The notes below the pieces were generated by a model. It had not been told where the DNA came from. It saw only the letters and a program-made list of their open reading frames with translations, and did no database searches. Below, piece by piece: positions 43,256 through 51,287 of a DNA stretch of 64,000 nt. Source of the DNA: Streptomyces sp. NBC_00457 (GTDB taxonomy: Bacteria; Actinomycetota; Actinomycetes; Streptomycetales; Streptomycetaceae). Made by a program: the position numbers and the translations under genes. Positions within the stretch are counted from its first letter, which is position 1, and the number at the start of each line of letters is the position of its first letter. The stretch lies in NCBI RefSeq assembly GCF_036014015.1, contig NZ_CP107905.1, positions 5,332,001 through 5,396,000 of the forward strand, written 5' to 3'.

Positions 43256-43295
43256 GAACAGTCTCCGCACGCGAATGAGAACAGTCTCCGCACGC
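43253..43295. repeat. Duplicated 20-bp sequence at the response-regulator stop
   Basis: The 20 bases at 43253-43272 (the TGA stop plus following sequence) recur exactly at 43276-43295, a 23-bp tandem duplication with 3 intervening bases. Confidence 0.85.
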
Positions 43296-43304
43296 AGAAC
43301 GGCA

Positions 43305-43336
43305 CCGCACCGGCTCGCTGACACGAACCGGTGCGG
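43305..43336. terminator. Bidirectional hairpin terminator
   Basis: CCGCACCGG (43305-43313) pairs with CCGGTGCGG (43328-43336) around a 14-base loop, between the convergent response-regulator and lysyl-oxidase genes. Confidence 0.65.
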
Positions 43337-43351
43337 CGACCAACGTTTTGA

Positions 43352-45013
43352 CTAGCCGGCGTTGATCAGGTGGTGCGGCGGCACCTTCACCGTGCGGGCG
43401 CCCGGGGTACCGCCCAGGACGACCTTGCGCACGGCCACGTTGTTGGTGGTGTGGGTCTCCTTGAGGCGCTTCGCCGGGTTGGCGATGACCTGGATGTAGT
43501 ACGTGCCGTTCGGCACGTCGGTGATGTCGAAGGACTGACCGGGAATGTCCTGGGTGTACGTGTCACCGGATCCGACGTCGAGGACCTCCCGGACGGAGAT
43601 GGAGTTCTCCTGGCCGCAGGCGGTCGACAGATCGGTGTTGTACGGCTTCCAGTTGGCGTTCTTCACCGTGTAGTCGACGGCGTCCGTGTTGGCCAGGCAG
43701 AACGCCTCCTTGCCGCTGCGGACCTCCTTCGTCTGGTCCGCGCTGAGCAGGCGGTAGCTGGCGAAGTCGGTGAAGTGCCAGTGCTCGTGGCCCTCGCGCG
43801 GGTCCCACTCCATGGTGCCGGTGGGGGTGTAGCCGACCTGCTTGCCGTTGGCGTCGTAGAAGTACTGGTAGGCGTCCATCAGCTCCTTGCCGGGGCTGCG
43901 GAAGCCGTCCACGACGAGCGGGGCGGGGCCCGCGTTCCAGACGTTGGCGCTGAAGGCGAGGTAGTCCTTGCCGGGTGCGTCGCCGTCCTCGCCGTCGCTG
44001 ATGGCGATGTTGAAGGCGGGCAGGGAACGCAGGTCGGGCTTGGGCACGTCGGGGACGCTCGCCCGGCCGGTGGGCCGCTTGGTGGCCGGCTTCAGTGCGG
44101 GCGCGATACGGGAGCCGTCGGTGTGGCCGCGTCCGTCGCCCAAGTGGTGGGCGAGACCGCGGTCCTCGAGGGCGTGCGAGAGGGCGCCCGGGGTGGGAGC
44201 GTCGGGGCCGTGGTGGCCCGCCTGGCCGGCGGCCTGCTGCCCGGCGTGACCGGAGTGGCCGGAGTGGGCGGTCAGTCCCGCGCCGCCCCCGTCGCCCTGC
44301 TGCTGACGTACCGTCACCTTGATCGTCGGCCGGCTGTCGGGGATGCCGAACAGGTCCCGGTACTTCTTCGCCACCCGCACCTTCGCCGTGTACTGACCGG
44401 CCGGCAGGTCCAGCGGCTTGTCGTAGTCGAAGGTGCTGGAGTTGGACGCCCAGCCCTTCTCCACGCCCCACACCGAGCCCAGCGTGAACGGGTTGGTCGG
44501 GCAGCTCTCCGGATAGTGGTTGGTCGCCGCGCCGTCGGGACGGATACGGCCGGAGGCGTTGTTCGGGCAGTAGGTGCCCTTGGTCTTGGCCACCTCCTGG
44601 CCGGCCGTGTTCTTGACGGACACCTCCAGGAAGCCGGGCAGCCCGGAGAAGTCCTTCACCAGGCCGGCGGGGAGGGTCTTGGTCGTGGTCTTCGTGCCGT
44701 CGCGCAGGATCTGCTGGGCGACGACGGGGTCCTTGTACGACTTGCGCTTGACCTTGAACTCCAGCGGCGCGTTGTCGACGGTGACGTACGTCCCCAGATC
44801 CAGGAAGACGCCTGCCTGCCCGTCCCACTCATAGCGTTCGAGTGTCACGGAGTTCGAGGCGGCGATCAGCTTGAGCTTCGGCTTGCCGGGTGTGCTCGAC
44901 GGCGCCGCCCCGGCGCCGGGAGCGGTCGCGGCGACTCCGGCCACGACGGCGAGCGCCGCGGAGACGGCGAGTGCCGAGCGTTTCACACGCTTGCGGTGTT
45001 GCTGACTGGTCAT
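43352..45013 (-). CDS. Secreted lysyl oxidase-like copper protein
   Basis: 553 residues from ATG 45013, GAGGA 5 bases upstream. Signal peptide RSALAVSAALAVVAGVAATA. A roughly 210-residue N-terminal domain of unknown fold leads to a His/Gly linker (residues near 250-285, with HSGHSGHAG and AGHHGPDAP), then the lysyl oxidase domain. Its copper motif is GHEHWHFTDF (His409, 411, 413), followed by VRSGKEAFCLANTDAVDYTV, which holds the Lys and Tyr expected for the LTQ cofactor, and NGTYYIQVIANPAKRLKETH. Such enzymes deaminate lysine side chains or primary amines, giving aldehydes and peroxide. Stands alone, convergent with a two-component system. Confidence 0.9.
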   Translation of the reverse strand: MTSQQHRKRVKRSALAVSAALAVVAGVAATAPGAGAAPSSTPGKPKLKLIAASNSVTLERYEWDGQAGVFLDLGTYVTVDNAPLEFKVKRKSYKDPVVAQQILRDGTKTTTKTLPAGLVKDFSGLPGFLEVSVKNTAGQEVAKTKGTYCPNNASGRIRPDGAATNHYPESCPTNPFTLGSVWGVEKGWASNSSTFDYDKPLDLPAGQYTAKVRVAKKYRDLFGIPDSRPTIKVTVRQQQGDGGGAGLTAHSGHSGHAGQQAAGQAGHHGPDAPTPGALSHALEDRGLAHHLGDGRGHTDGSRIAPALKPATKRPTGRASVPDVPKPDLRSLPAFNIAISDGEDGDAPGKDYLAFSANVWNAGPAPLVVDGFRSPGKELMDAYQYFYDANGKQVGYTPTGTMEWDPREGHEHWHFTDFASYRLLSADQTKEVRSGKEAFCLANTDAVDYTVKNANWKPYNTDLSTACGQENSISVREVLDVGSGDTYTQDIPGQSFDITDVPNGTYYIQVIANPAKRLKETHTTNNVAVRKVVLGGTPGARTVKVPPHHLINAG

Positions 45014-45266
45014 CGATTCCTCGTCTGCGAGTGCCACGGTCAATGGCATCGGACTGGACAGTCCACGCCCCGCCGGCCTTCGTACCCCCGGGCCCGACAG
45101 GACTGTGAACAACCTGTGAGACAGGTAAATGCGGTGTGCGGGTTGCCTGTTGGGGCGGCCCGGTTGTGGAGCACGGCATTCACTCAGCTCCGGCACAGCC
45201 GCGGCACAGAACCGTGCGGGAAGGTCGGTACATGTCGGCTGTCCCTACCGCGCTCACCCATCTGCC

Positions 45267-46667
45267 ATGAGACGCAGCCGAACCCTGCGGACCCGGCTGG
45301 TCCTTTTCATCTCCGTCACCCTGGCCGTGGTCTGCACGGTGATGCCCCTGGCCACGGTGTTCGTCCAACGCGCGTACCTCCTGGGCGACCTGGACCAGCG
45401 CGTCGTCCACGCCGCCGAACGCGGACAGGCCGCCGGGATGGTGACCGCCCGCTTCACCGACGGGACGATCGTCGCCGCCGAGGTGGTGACCGAGAGCGGC
45501 CGCCCGCGGGCCCTCACCGCCGCGCAGATCGCCGCCCTCGCCGGCATCACCGCGGACGGCTCCCTGCACACCCGCACCCTCCCCGGCCTCGGCACCTACC
45601 GCGTGACCGCGATCGGCGGCGACGGGACCCCGGTGCTCGCCGGGCTCCCCACCCACCCCGTGGACGAGATGATCAACCGTCTCGTGGCGGTCGAGGCGGT
45701 CATCGCCGTCGTCAGCCTCCTGGCCGCGGGTGGTGTCTCGGCGGTGGTCGTACGACGCCGGCTGCGGCCCCTCGGCCAGGTCGCCGCCACCGCGGCCGAG
45801 GTCTCCCGGGCACCGCTGGAGCGCGGCGAGGTGTCCGCGCTGACCCGGGTCCCGGCCGCCGACACCGACCCCGGCACCGAGCCGGGCCAGGTCGGCGCCG
45901 CCCTCAACCGCATGATCGAGCACGTGGAGTCCTCGCTCGCGGAACGCCGGCGCACCGAGGAACGCATGCGGCGCTTCCTGGCGGACGCCAGCCATGAACT
46001 CCGTACGCCGCTCGCGTCGATCGCGGGCTATGCCGAGCTGATGAACATGGCCGGCGGACAAGCGCGGGAGATCGAGCACGCGCTCGCCTGGCGCCGGGTG
46101 TCCGCGCAGTCGGCGCGGATGACGGAGCTGGTGGAGGATCTGCTGCTGCTCGCCCGGCTCGACGAGGGACGGCCGCTGGGGGTCATGGAGGTGAACCTGG
46201 CGCCGCTGGTCGGCGCGGCCGTGTGGGACGCGCGGGCCACGGGCGGCGGCCATGACTGGCGGCTGGCGCTGCGGGTCGAGCCGTCCGAGGCCACGGTCGT
46301 CGGCGACCCGGCCCGGCTGCAACAGGTGTTGGCCAACCTGTTGGCCAACGCGCGTGTGCACACACCTGTGGGCACGACGGTCACCGTCGTCCTGGAGGCC
46401 ACGGACACCCACAGCGTCATCCGCGTGCACGACGACGGCCCCGGCATCCCGCCCGCCATCCTCCCGACCGTCTTCGAACGCTTCACCCGCGCCGACGCCT
46501 CCCGCTCACGGACCCATGGCGCGCAGGGCGGCTCCGGCCTCGGCCTGGCCATCGCCGCCGCGATCACCGAGGCCCATGGCGGCCGGATCGACGTACACAG
46601 CGAACCCGGCCGCACGGAATTCACCCTCACGCTGCCGACACCGGTCGCCGTGCCCGCGGAACGCTGA
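45267..46667 (+). CDS. Orphan sensor histidine kinase (OmpR-type)
   Basis: 466 residues from ATG 45267. Two helices (RTRLVLFISVTLAVVCTVMP and AVIAVVSLLAAGGVSAVVVR) flank an external sensor of about 120 residues. HAMP-like linker RRRLRPLGQVAATAAEVSRA, H-box MRRFLADASHELRTPLASIA, then N-box LQQVLANLLANARVHTP, G boxes VHDDGPGIPP and GSGLGLAIAAAITEAHGG. All kinase motifs are intact. No response-regulator gene is adjacent: upstream is the lysyl oxidase on the other strand, downstream a convergent MarR gene. Confidence 0.93.
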   Translation: MRRSRTLRTRLVLFISVTLAVVCTVMPLATVFVQRAYLLGDLDQRVVHAAERGQAAGMVTARFTDGTIVAAEVVTESGRPRALTAAQIAALAGITADGSLHTRTLPGLGTYRVTAIGGDGTPVLAGLPTHPVDEMINRLVAVEAVIAVVSLLAAGGVSAVVVRRRLRPLGQVAATAAEVSRAPLERGEVSALTRVPAADTDPGTEPGQVGAALNRMIEHVESSLAERRRTEERMRRFLADASHELRTPLASIAGYAELMNMAGGQAREIEHALAWRRVSAQSARMTELVEDLLLLARLDEGRPLGVMEVNLAPLVGAAVWDARATGGGHDWRLALRVEPSEATVVGDPARLQQVLANLLANARVHTPVGTTVTVVLEATDTHSVIRVHDDGPGIPPAILPTVFERFTRADASRSRTHGAQGGSGLGLAIAAAITEAHGGRIDVHSEPGRTEFTLTLPTPVAVPAER

Positions 46668-46692
46668 GCGGGCGCGTACGGCACGAATCCCG

Positions 46693-47163
46693 TCAGCGCT
46701 CCGTCACGTTCGCCGTCAGCAGCCGCAGCAACTGCTTGGCCTGCGCGTCCTGTTCCGGGGTCAGCCCCATCGCGTCGCCGATGGCGAGGGGCACGGCGGC
46801 GGCCCGTTCGCGGAGTTCGGCGCCCGCTTCGGTGAGGCGGATGGCGACGGAGCGCTCGTCCTCGGGGCGGCGTTCGCGATGGAGCAGCCCGCTCGCCTCC
46901 AGGCGCTTCAGAAGCGGGGAGAGGGTGCTGGACTCCAGCTGGAGGGCGGCTCCCAAGTCCCGTACGGAGATGGAGTCCTGCTCCCACAGCACCAGCATGA
47001 CCAGGTACTGCGGATAGGTCAGGCCCAGCGCGTCCAGAAGCGGGCGATAGCGGGTGGTGACCGCCCGAGATGCCGCATACAGTGCGAAACAGAGCTGGTC
47101 GTCGAGGAGCAGCGAGCCCTCTCGCGCGTCCGGTGCCGCAGCGCTCACGTCGCCCTCCTCCAT
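46693..47163 (-). CDS. OhrR-like MarR family peroxide-sensing regulator
   Basis: 156 residues. OhrR signature: LLDDQLCFALYAASRAVTTR with the reactive Cys25, followed by YRPLLDALGLTYPQYLVMLV. The winged helix is DSISVRDLGAALQLESSTLS, PLLKRLEASGLLHRERRPED, ERSVAIRLTEAGAELRERAA. In OhrR the lone Cys is oxidised by organic peroxides and releases DNA. Divergent from an alpha/beta hydrolase rather than from an ohr gene. A palindrome lies between them at 47229-47249. Confidence 0.9.
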   Translation of the reverse strand: MEEGDVSAAAPDAREGSLLLDDQLCFALYAASRAVTTRYRPLLDALGLTYPQYLVMLVLWEQDSISVRDLGAALQLESSTLSPLLKRLEASGLLHRERRPEDERSVAIRLTEAGAELRERAAAVPLAIGDAMGLTPEQDAQAKQLLRLLTANVTER

Positions 47164-47228
47164 GTCTCAAAACTGTTCTTTCACCGTACACGTTCAGGTC
47201 TACCCGATTCAATAGGGCCCAAATGAGT

Positions 47229-47249
47229 TGCGCGCGACTTAATCGCGCA
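47229..47249. promoter_or_regulatory. Candidate OhrR operator
   Basis: TGCGCG (47229-47234) and CGCGCA (47244-47249) with a 9-base AT-rich centre, between the divergent MarR/OhrR-like and hydrolase genes. Confidence 0.5.
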
Positions 47250-47303
47250 GTACCTTCATGGTGTGCCGCCATCCACGACGGCACCCGATCCGAGGAGATC
47301 GCC

Positions 47304-48272
47304 ATGACCGGCAGCACCGTCCCCCGCCCCGTCCTGGAACCCGCCGCCCAGGCCTTCACCGAGGCCACCGCGAACCCGCCGTACCTCTTCGACCTCGACC
47401 CCGCCGAGGGCCGCAAGGCCGTCGACGAGGTGCAGTCGGGTGAGATCGAGAAGCCCGAGGTCGACGAGGAGTGGATCACCGTCTCCGGCGGCCCCACCGG
47501 CAGCGTCCAGGCACGCATCGTCAAGCCGGCCGGCGCCCAGGGCACCCTCCCGGTGATCATCTACATCCACGGCGCCGGCTGGGTCTTCGGCAACGCCCAC
47601 ACCCACGACCGGCTGGTCCGCGAGCTCGCGGTGGGCGCGAACGCCGCCGTGGTCTTCCCGGAGTACGACCTCTCCCCCGAGGCCCGCTACCCGGTCGCCA
47701 TCGAGCAGAACTACGCGGTCGCCCAGTGGATCGTCCGCGAAGGCGCCGCCAAGAACCTGGACGCGGCCCGGATCGCCGTCGTCGGTGACTCGGTCGGCGG
47801 CAACATGAGCGCCGCGCTGACCCTGATGGCGAAGCAGCGCGGCGACGTCCCGCTCGTGGCGCAGGTGCTGTTCTACCCGGTGACGGACGCGAGCTTCGAC
47901 ACGCCCTCCTACCACCAGTTCGCCACCGGCTACTTCCTGCGCCGGGACGGCATGCAGTGGTTCTGGGACCAGTACACGACCGACGAGGCGGAGCGCGCCC
48001 AGATCACCGCGTCCCCGCTGCGCGCCTCCACCGAGCAGCTCACCGGCCTGCCCCCGGCCCTGGTCATCACCGGCGAGGCGGACGTGCTGCGCGACGAGGG
48101 CGAGGCGTACGCCAACAAGCTCCGTGAGGCGGGCGTCCCCGTCACCGCGGTCCGCTACCAAGGCATCATCCACGACTTCGTGATGCTCAACGCGCTGCGC
48201 GGGACGAACGCCGCGGAAGGCGCGATCCGTCAGGCGATCAGCACCCTGCGCACGGCCCTCGGCACGGACTGA
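47304..48272 (+). CDS. Alpha/beta hydrolase, HSL-family esterase
   Basis: 322 residues; GAGGAG 6 bases before ATG. Hormone-sensitive-lipase motifs: oxyanion loop IIYIHGAGWVFGN (HGAG variant of HGGG), nucleophile elbow VVGDSVGGNMSA with catalytic Ser, Asp in ITGEADVLRDEGEAYANKL and His in YQGIIHDFVMLNAL. N-terminal cap of about 70 residues. No signal peptide, so it acts inside the cell on short acyl esters or related compounds. Divergent from the OhrR-like regulator, which probably controls it. Confidence 0.93.
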   Translation: MTGSTVPRPVLEPAAQAFTEATANPPYLFDLDPAEGRKAVDEVQSGEIEKPEVDEEWITVSGGPTGSVQARIVKPAGAQGTLPVIIYIHGAGWVFGNAHTHDRLVRELAVGANAAVVFPEYDLSPEARYPVAIEQNYAVAQWIVREGAAKNLDAARIAVVGDSVGGNMSAALTLMAKQRGDVPLVAQVLFYPVTDASFDTPSYHQFATGYFLRRDGMQWFWDQYTTDEAERAQITASPLRASTEQLTGLPPALVITGEADVLRDEGEAYANKLREAGVPVTAVRYQGIIHDFVMLNALRGTNAAEGAIRQAISTLRTALGTD

Positions 48273-48372
48273 CGCAACACTCCTGCTACAGACGCTTGAG
48301 CCTCCTCCGCCCTCACAACCAATGCCCTTAGATTTCAGGGCAGTTGGTCATCGTGACCAGGAGGAGGCCGGA

Positions 48373-49299
48373 GTGAGCACCAAGACAGGACCGCAGCGGT
48401 ACCCCGGGGCGAGCCGCGCGAACTGGTACCAGGACGACTTCGGCGGCGACGCGATGGAGGTCAACGTCGTCGTCCTGCACACCACCGAGACCCGCAACCT
48501 GCCCGGATACGGCGGTGGCGGCTCCGCCCCGAACCTCACGGCCGTGCCCGACCTCTCCGCCAAGAAGCTGAGGTGGTACCAGCACTTCGACGTGGAGACC
48601 TCGTCCAGAGCCCTGCAGAACCTGCGCGGCGGCGTCGAGACGAACACCCTCAACGTGTGCCAGGTCGAGCTGGTCGGCACCTGCGACCCCAAGGCGCACA
48701 AGAAGTGGCAGGACGCCGGCCAGTCGCACATCTTCTGGCCCGACGCCCCCGAGTGGGCGCTGCTCGGCGTCGCGCGCTTCCTCGCCTGGATGCACGAGGA
48801 GCACGGCGTCCCACTGACCGGCCCGAAGGCGTGGCCCGCCTACCCGAAGTCGTACGGCAACGGCGGCGGCCAGCGGATGTCCGGCGCGAAGTGGAACGAG
48901 TTCAAGGGCGTGTGCGGGCACATGCACGTTCCCGAGAACGACCACGGCGACCCCGGCGCGATCGACTTCGCCCGCATCCTCAAGCACGCCAAGTCGGACC
49001 TGGACCTCGACGACGACACCCCGTCGGAGACCGAGCCGTCCAAGCCCGCGAAGCCGAAGGTGCCCGCTTACCCCGGCCGCAAGTACTTCCGTGAGGGCGC
49101 CTCCAACAAGTACGTCCTGCAGCTGGGCAAGCAGCTCGTCAAGCGCGGCTTCGGCGACCACTACCGGGTCGGCCCCAGCCAGGCCTGGGGCGAGGCCGAC
49201 CGTCTCAACGTCCGCGACTTCCAGAAGTCCCGCAAGGAACTGCGCGGCGACGCGGACGGCTACCCGGGCCCGCTGACCTGGCGACTCCTGTTCTCGTAA
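48373..49299 (+). CDS. Endolysin-like N-acetylmuramoyl-L-alanine amidase with PG-binding domain, no signal peptide
   Basis: 308 residues; GTG 48373 has GAGGAGG just upstream. Amidase_2-like catalytic domain: VVVLHTTETRNLPGY with first Zn-ligand His, then GGGSAPNLTAVPDLSAKKLR, and VCGHMHVPENDHGDPGAIDF with the second ligands. A short acidic Pro-linker (LDLDDDTPSETEP) leads to a C-terminal wall-binding repeat with ASNKYVLQLGKQLVKRGFGD and LNVRDFQKSRKELRGDADGY. No signal peptide or membrane helix, as in phage endolysins. No other phage gene is nearby, so it may be domesticated. Confidence 0.85.
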   Translation: MSTKTGPQRYPGASRANWYQDDFGGDAMEVNVVVLHTTETRNLPGYGGGGSAPNLTAVPDLSAKKLRWYQHFDVETSSRALQNLRGGVETNTLNVCQVELVGTCDPKAHKKWQDAGQSHIFWPDAPEWALLGVARFLAWMHEEHGVPLTGPKAWPAYPKSYGNGGGQRMSGAKWNEFKGVCGHMHVPENDHGDPGAIDFARILKHAKSDLDLDDDTPSETEPSKPAKPKVPAYPGRKYFREGASNKYVLQLGKQLVKRGFGDHYRVGPSQAWGEADRLNVRDFQKSRKELRGDADGYPGPLTWRLLFS

Positions 49300-49317
49300 C
49301 CGCCCACAACGGACAGC

Positions 49318-49350
49318 GCATGCACCCCGTGTCACACGCGGGGTGCATGC
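49318..49350 (+). terminator. Hairpin terminator after amidase gene
   Basis: GCATGCACCCCG / CGGGGTGCATGC perfect 12-bp stem, 9-base loop, 18 bases after the stop. Confidence 0.75.
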
Positions 49351-49461
49351 GGTCACAGGTCAGGGAATCTGCGCAAGAGCACCACAGGTGCTGCACACAG
49401 GCTTTCGAAAGCCTCGTTAGGTTGCTGGCCAATCGATGCCGTCAACCCAGGAAGACCAGAG

Positions 49462-50265
49462 ATGGACTACTGCACCACGTGTCGCCGGCACCTCAACGGC
49501 GCCCTGGTCTGTCCCGGGTGCGGCGCCTACGCCCCGGACATAGCCCCGATGACGATGGCCGGCTGGTACCGCCGCCCGGACGAGCCGGAGACCGGGCCCG
49601 CCATGGACGGGGCCGGCACCGGGCAGCCCGTCATGGACGACGACACGGATGTCCAGGCCCCCAGCCACGCCCCCGTAGCGGCCCCCGCACCCCACAGCGG
49701 CCGGGCCGCGCGGCGCCGGCAGCTCGCCCGGCTGAAGAAGCACCAGCGCCGGGCCATGATCGCGACCGCCGTCGCCCTGGTCGGCGGCGGCCTGAGCTTC
49801 GCCACGATGGAGCGCGGCAACAACGACCGGGCACAGGCGGCCACGACCCCGGACGACACGATCATGGGCGGTACGGGCCAGGAGACGACCGGGGTGGAGG
49901 AGGAGACGCCGGAGCAGGACACCAGCCCGGCCTCACCGACCCCCACCGCACCGGCCTCCGACCCGGCGTCCCCCAAGGTCCCCGGTCAGCAGTCCGGCAA
50001 GCAGTCCCCCACCACACCGCGGACCACGCAGTCGCACAAGGTCGTCACCCCGCCGACCCCGCAGCAGCAGCGCCAGAGCCTGCCCCTGCTGCCGAGCACC
50101 CCGGACACCCCGGCGACCACGCCGACGCCGACGCCCACCCCGTCCGCCTCCGCGTCGACCGCCGCCCCCGTCGCGCCCTCGACACCGTCGCAGACACCTT
50201 CCACCCCCGCGCCGACCTCGCCCTCGTCGTCGCAGCTGTGCCTGCTGGTGATCTGCCTCGGCTGA
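49462..50265 (+). CDS. SCO2400-type zinc-ribbon membrane protein
   Basis: 267 residues. N-terminal zinc ribbon MDYCTTCRRHLNGALVCPGC with CxxC-x11-CxxC, then GAYAPDIAP typical of the SCO2400 family. A basic segment (GRAARRRQLARLKKHQRRAM) precedes a single membrane helix (IATAVALVGGGLSFATM), then a long Pro/Ser/Thr-rich outer tail ending in SSQLCLLVICLG. Cytoplasmic zinc ribbon, external tail; function unknown. Common across Streptomyces. Confidence 0.87.
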   Translation: MDYCTTCRRHLNGALVCPGCGAYAPDIAPMTMAGWYRRPDEPETGPAMDGAGTGQPVMDDDTDVQAPSHAPVAAPAPHSGRAARRRQLARLKKHQRRAMIATAVALVGGGLSFATMERGNNDRAQAATTPDDTIMGGTGQETTGVEEETPEQDTSPASPTPTAPASDPASPKVPGQQSGKQSPTTPRTTQSHKVVTPPTPQQQRQSLPLLPSTPDTPATTPTPTPTPSASASTAAPVAPSTPSQTPSTPAPTSPSSSQLCLLVICLG

Positions 50266-50277
50266 CCGGCACACCGC

Positions 50278-50745
50278 TCATTTCCCGCGCCGCACACTCC
50301 AGTCGAACGTCCCCCGGCACACCACGGCCCCCGTCGCGTCCGTGATCTCCGTGCGGGTGGAGAGCCGCGCCCGGTCGGTCTCGCGCGCCAGCAGCGGTCG
50401 TACGGCATCCCGCGCTTCCCGCGTCAGACGGCAGGTGGCGACCAGGCGCCCGCGCGCCGGGGCCAGGAACTCCATGCTCGCGCGGGTGCCCAGCGGGACG
50501 ACGCCCGTCATGTCGTCGGGGCCCGTGCTCTCGGCGATGATCGCGGCCAGGCCCGCCGCGTCGGCGAGGGCGATGAGGCCGCTGGAGTGGAGGGAGCCGA
50601 TCACATTGGTGAGGGACTCCGGGGTGGGGCAGGTGAGTTCGGCGGTGCCGTCGGTCGCGCTGAGGACCTCGATGGCGGCCGTGCGGTGCGCGGGGATGTC
50701 GAGCAGGGTGCGGGCGAGTGCGGTGGTGTCCGTCGTGTCGTCCAT
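50278..50745 (-). CDS. PaaI/DUF4442-like hotdog-fold thioesterase
   Basis: 155 residues. Hotdog features: TNVIGSLHSSGLIALADAAG (His and small helix), LAAIIAESTGPDDMTGVVPL, ASMEFLAPARGRLVATCRLT, STRTEITDATGAVVCRGTFD. Probably hydrolyses acyl-CoA thioesters, but the active-site acid is not certain. It converges on the SCO2400-type gene by 12 bases. Confidence 0.75.
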   Translation of the reverse strand: MDDTTDTTALARTLLDIPAHRTAAIEVLSATDGTAELTCPTPESLTNVIGSLHSSGLIALADAAGLAAIIAESTGPDDMTGVVPLGTRASMEFLAPARGRLVATCRLTREARDAVRPLLARETDRARLSTRTEITDATGAVVCRGTFDWSVRRGK

Positions 50746-50803
50746 CGCCGTAGCCTCGCACCGGGCGCTTACGACGGGATGACGTGGCGGATGACGTGAG
50801 GCG

Positions 50804-51196
50804 TCAGCCCCGTTCGTGCTGTCTGGGCAGGACCGTGACGCGGTGGAAGTTGCAGCCGGCGGGCGGGAGCGTGCCGGGCTGGGGCGGCTTCTCGTGCGCC
50901 TGGAGGGCGACGCTCACCAGGCTGGCCAGCAGGTCGACGTCGGTCTCGCAGTCGAGGTGAATCGTCACCCACCGGGAACCGGGCACCACACGGATCGCCG
51001 TGGACCGCTCCAGGTCCTCGGCGAAACGCCTGATGGCACCGCTGGTGAGATGCAGGTCCACTTCGTGGTCGGAGTGGAAGTGCACGATTTCGCAGCGCCG
51101 GGAGCGCAGTGCGCGCCCGGTACCGCAACTGGCCTGGACCGCCGTGAGGTCGGGCCAGGATTCCAGTCGCTCCAGGGCACGCTGGGCCAGAGTCAT
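50804..51196 (-). CDS. DUF5519 (luciferase-like domain) family protein
   Basis: 130 residues from ATG 51196; GGAGG lies unusually close to that ATG, so a GTG at 51229 remains possible. Reads MTLAQRALERLESWPDLTAV then CEIVHFHSDHEVDLHLTSGA, AIRRFAEDLERSTAIRVVPG, SRWVTIHLDCETDVDLLASL, the DUF5519 pattern. Function unknown; no cofactor motif identified. Confidence 0.75.
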   Translation of the reverse strand: MTLAQRALERLESWPDLTAVQASCGTGRALRSRRCEIVHFHSDHEVDLHLTSGAIRRFAEDLERSTAIRVVPGSRWVTIHLDCETDVDLLASLVSVALQAHEKPPQPGTLPPAGCNFHRVTVLPRQHERG

Positions 51197-51287
51197 GCCT
51201 CCATCGTCACCCGATCGCCCCAAAGCCACCAGGGGTTGTTCAATCCGTAACCTTCACCAGCGGTTCACCCTCAGTGTGAGATCGGAT

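Noticed and set aside
48373..49299. Amidase as evidence for a prophage
   Set aside because: No capsid, tail, holin or integrase genes and GC content matches the flanks.
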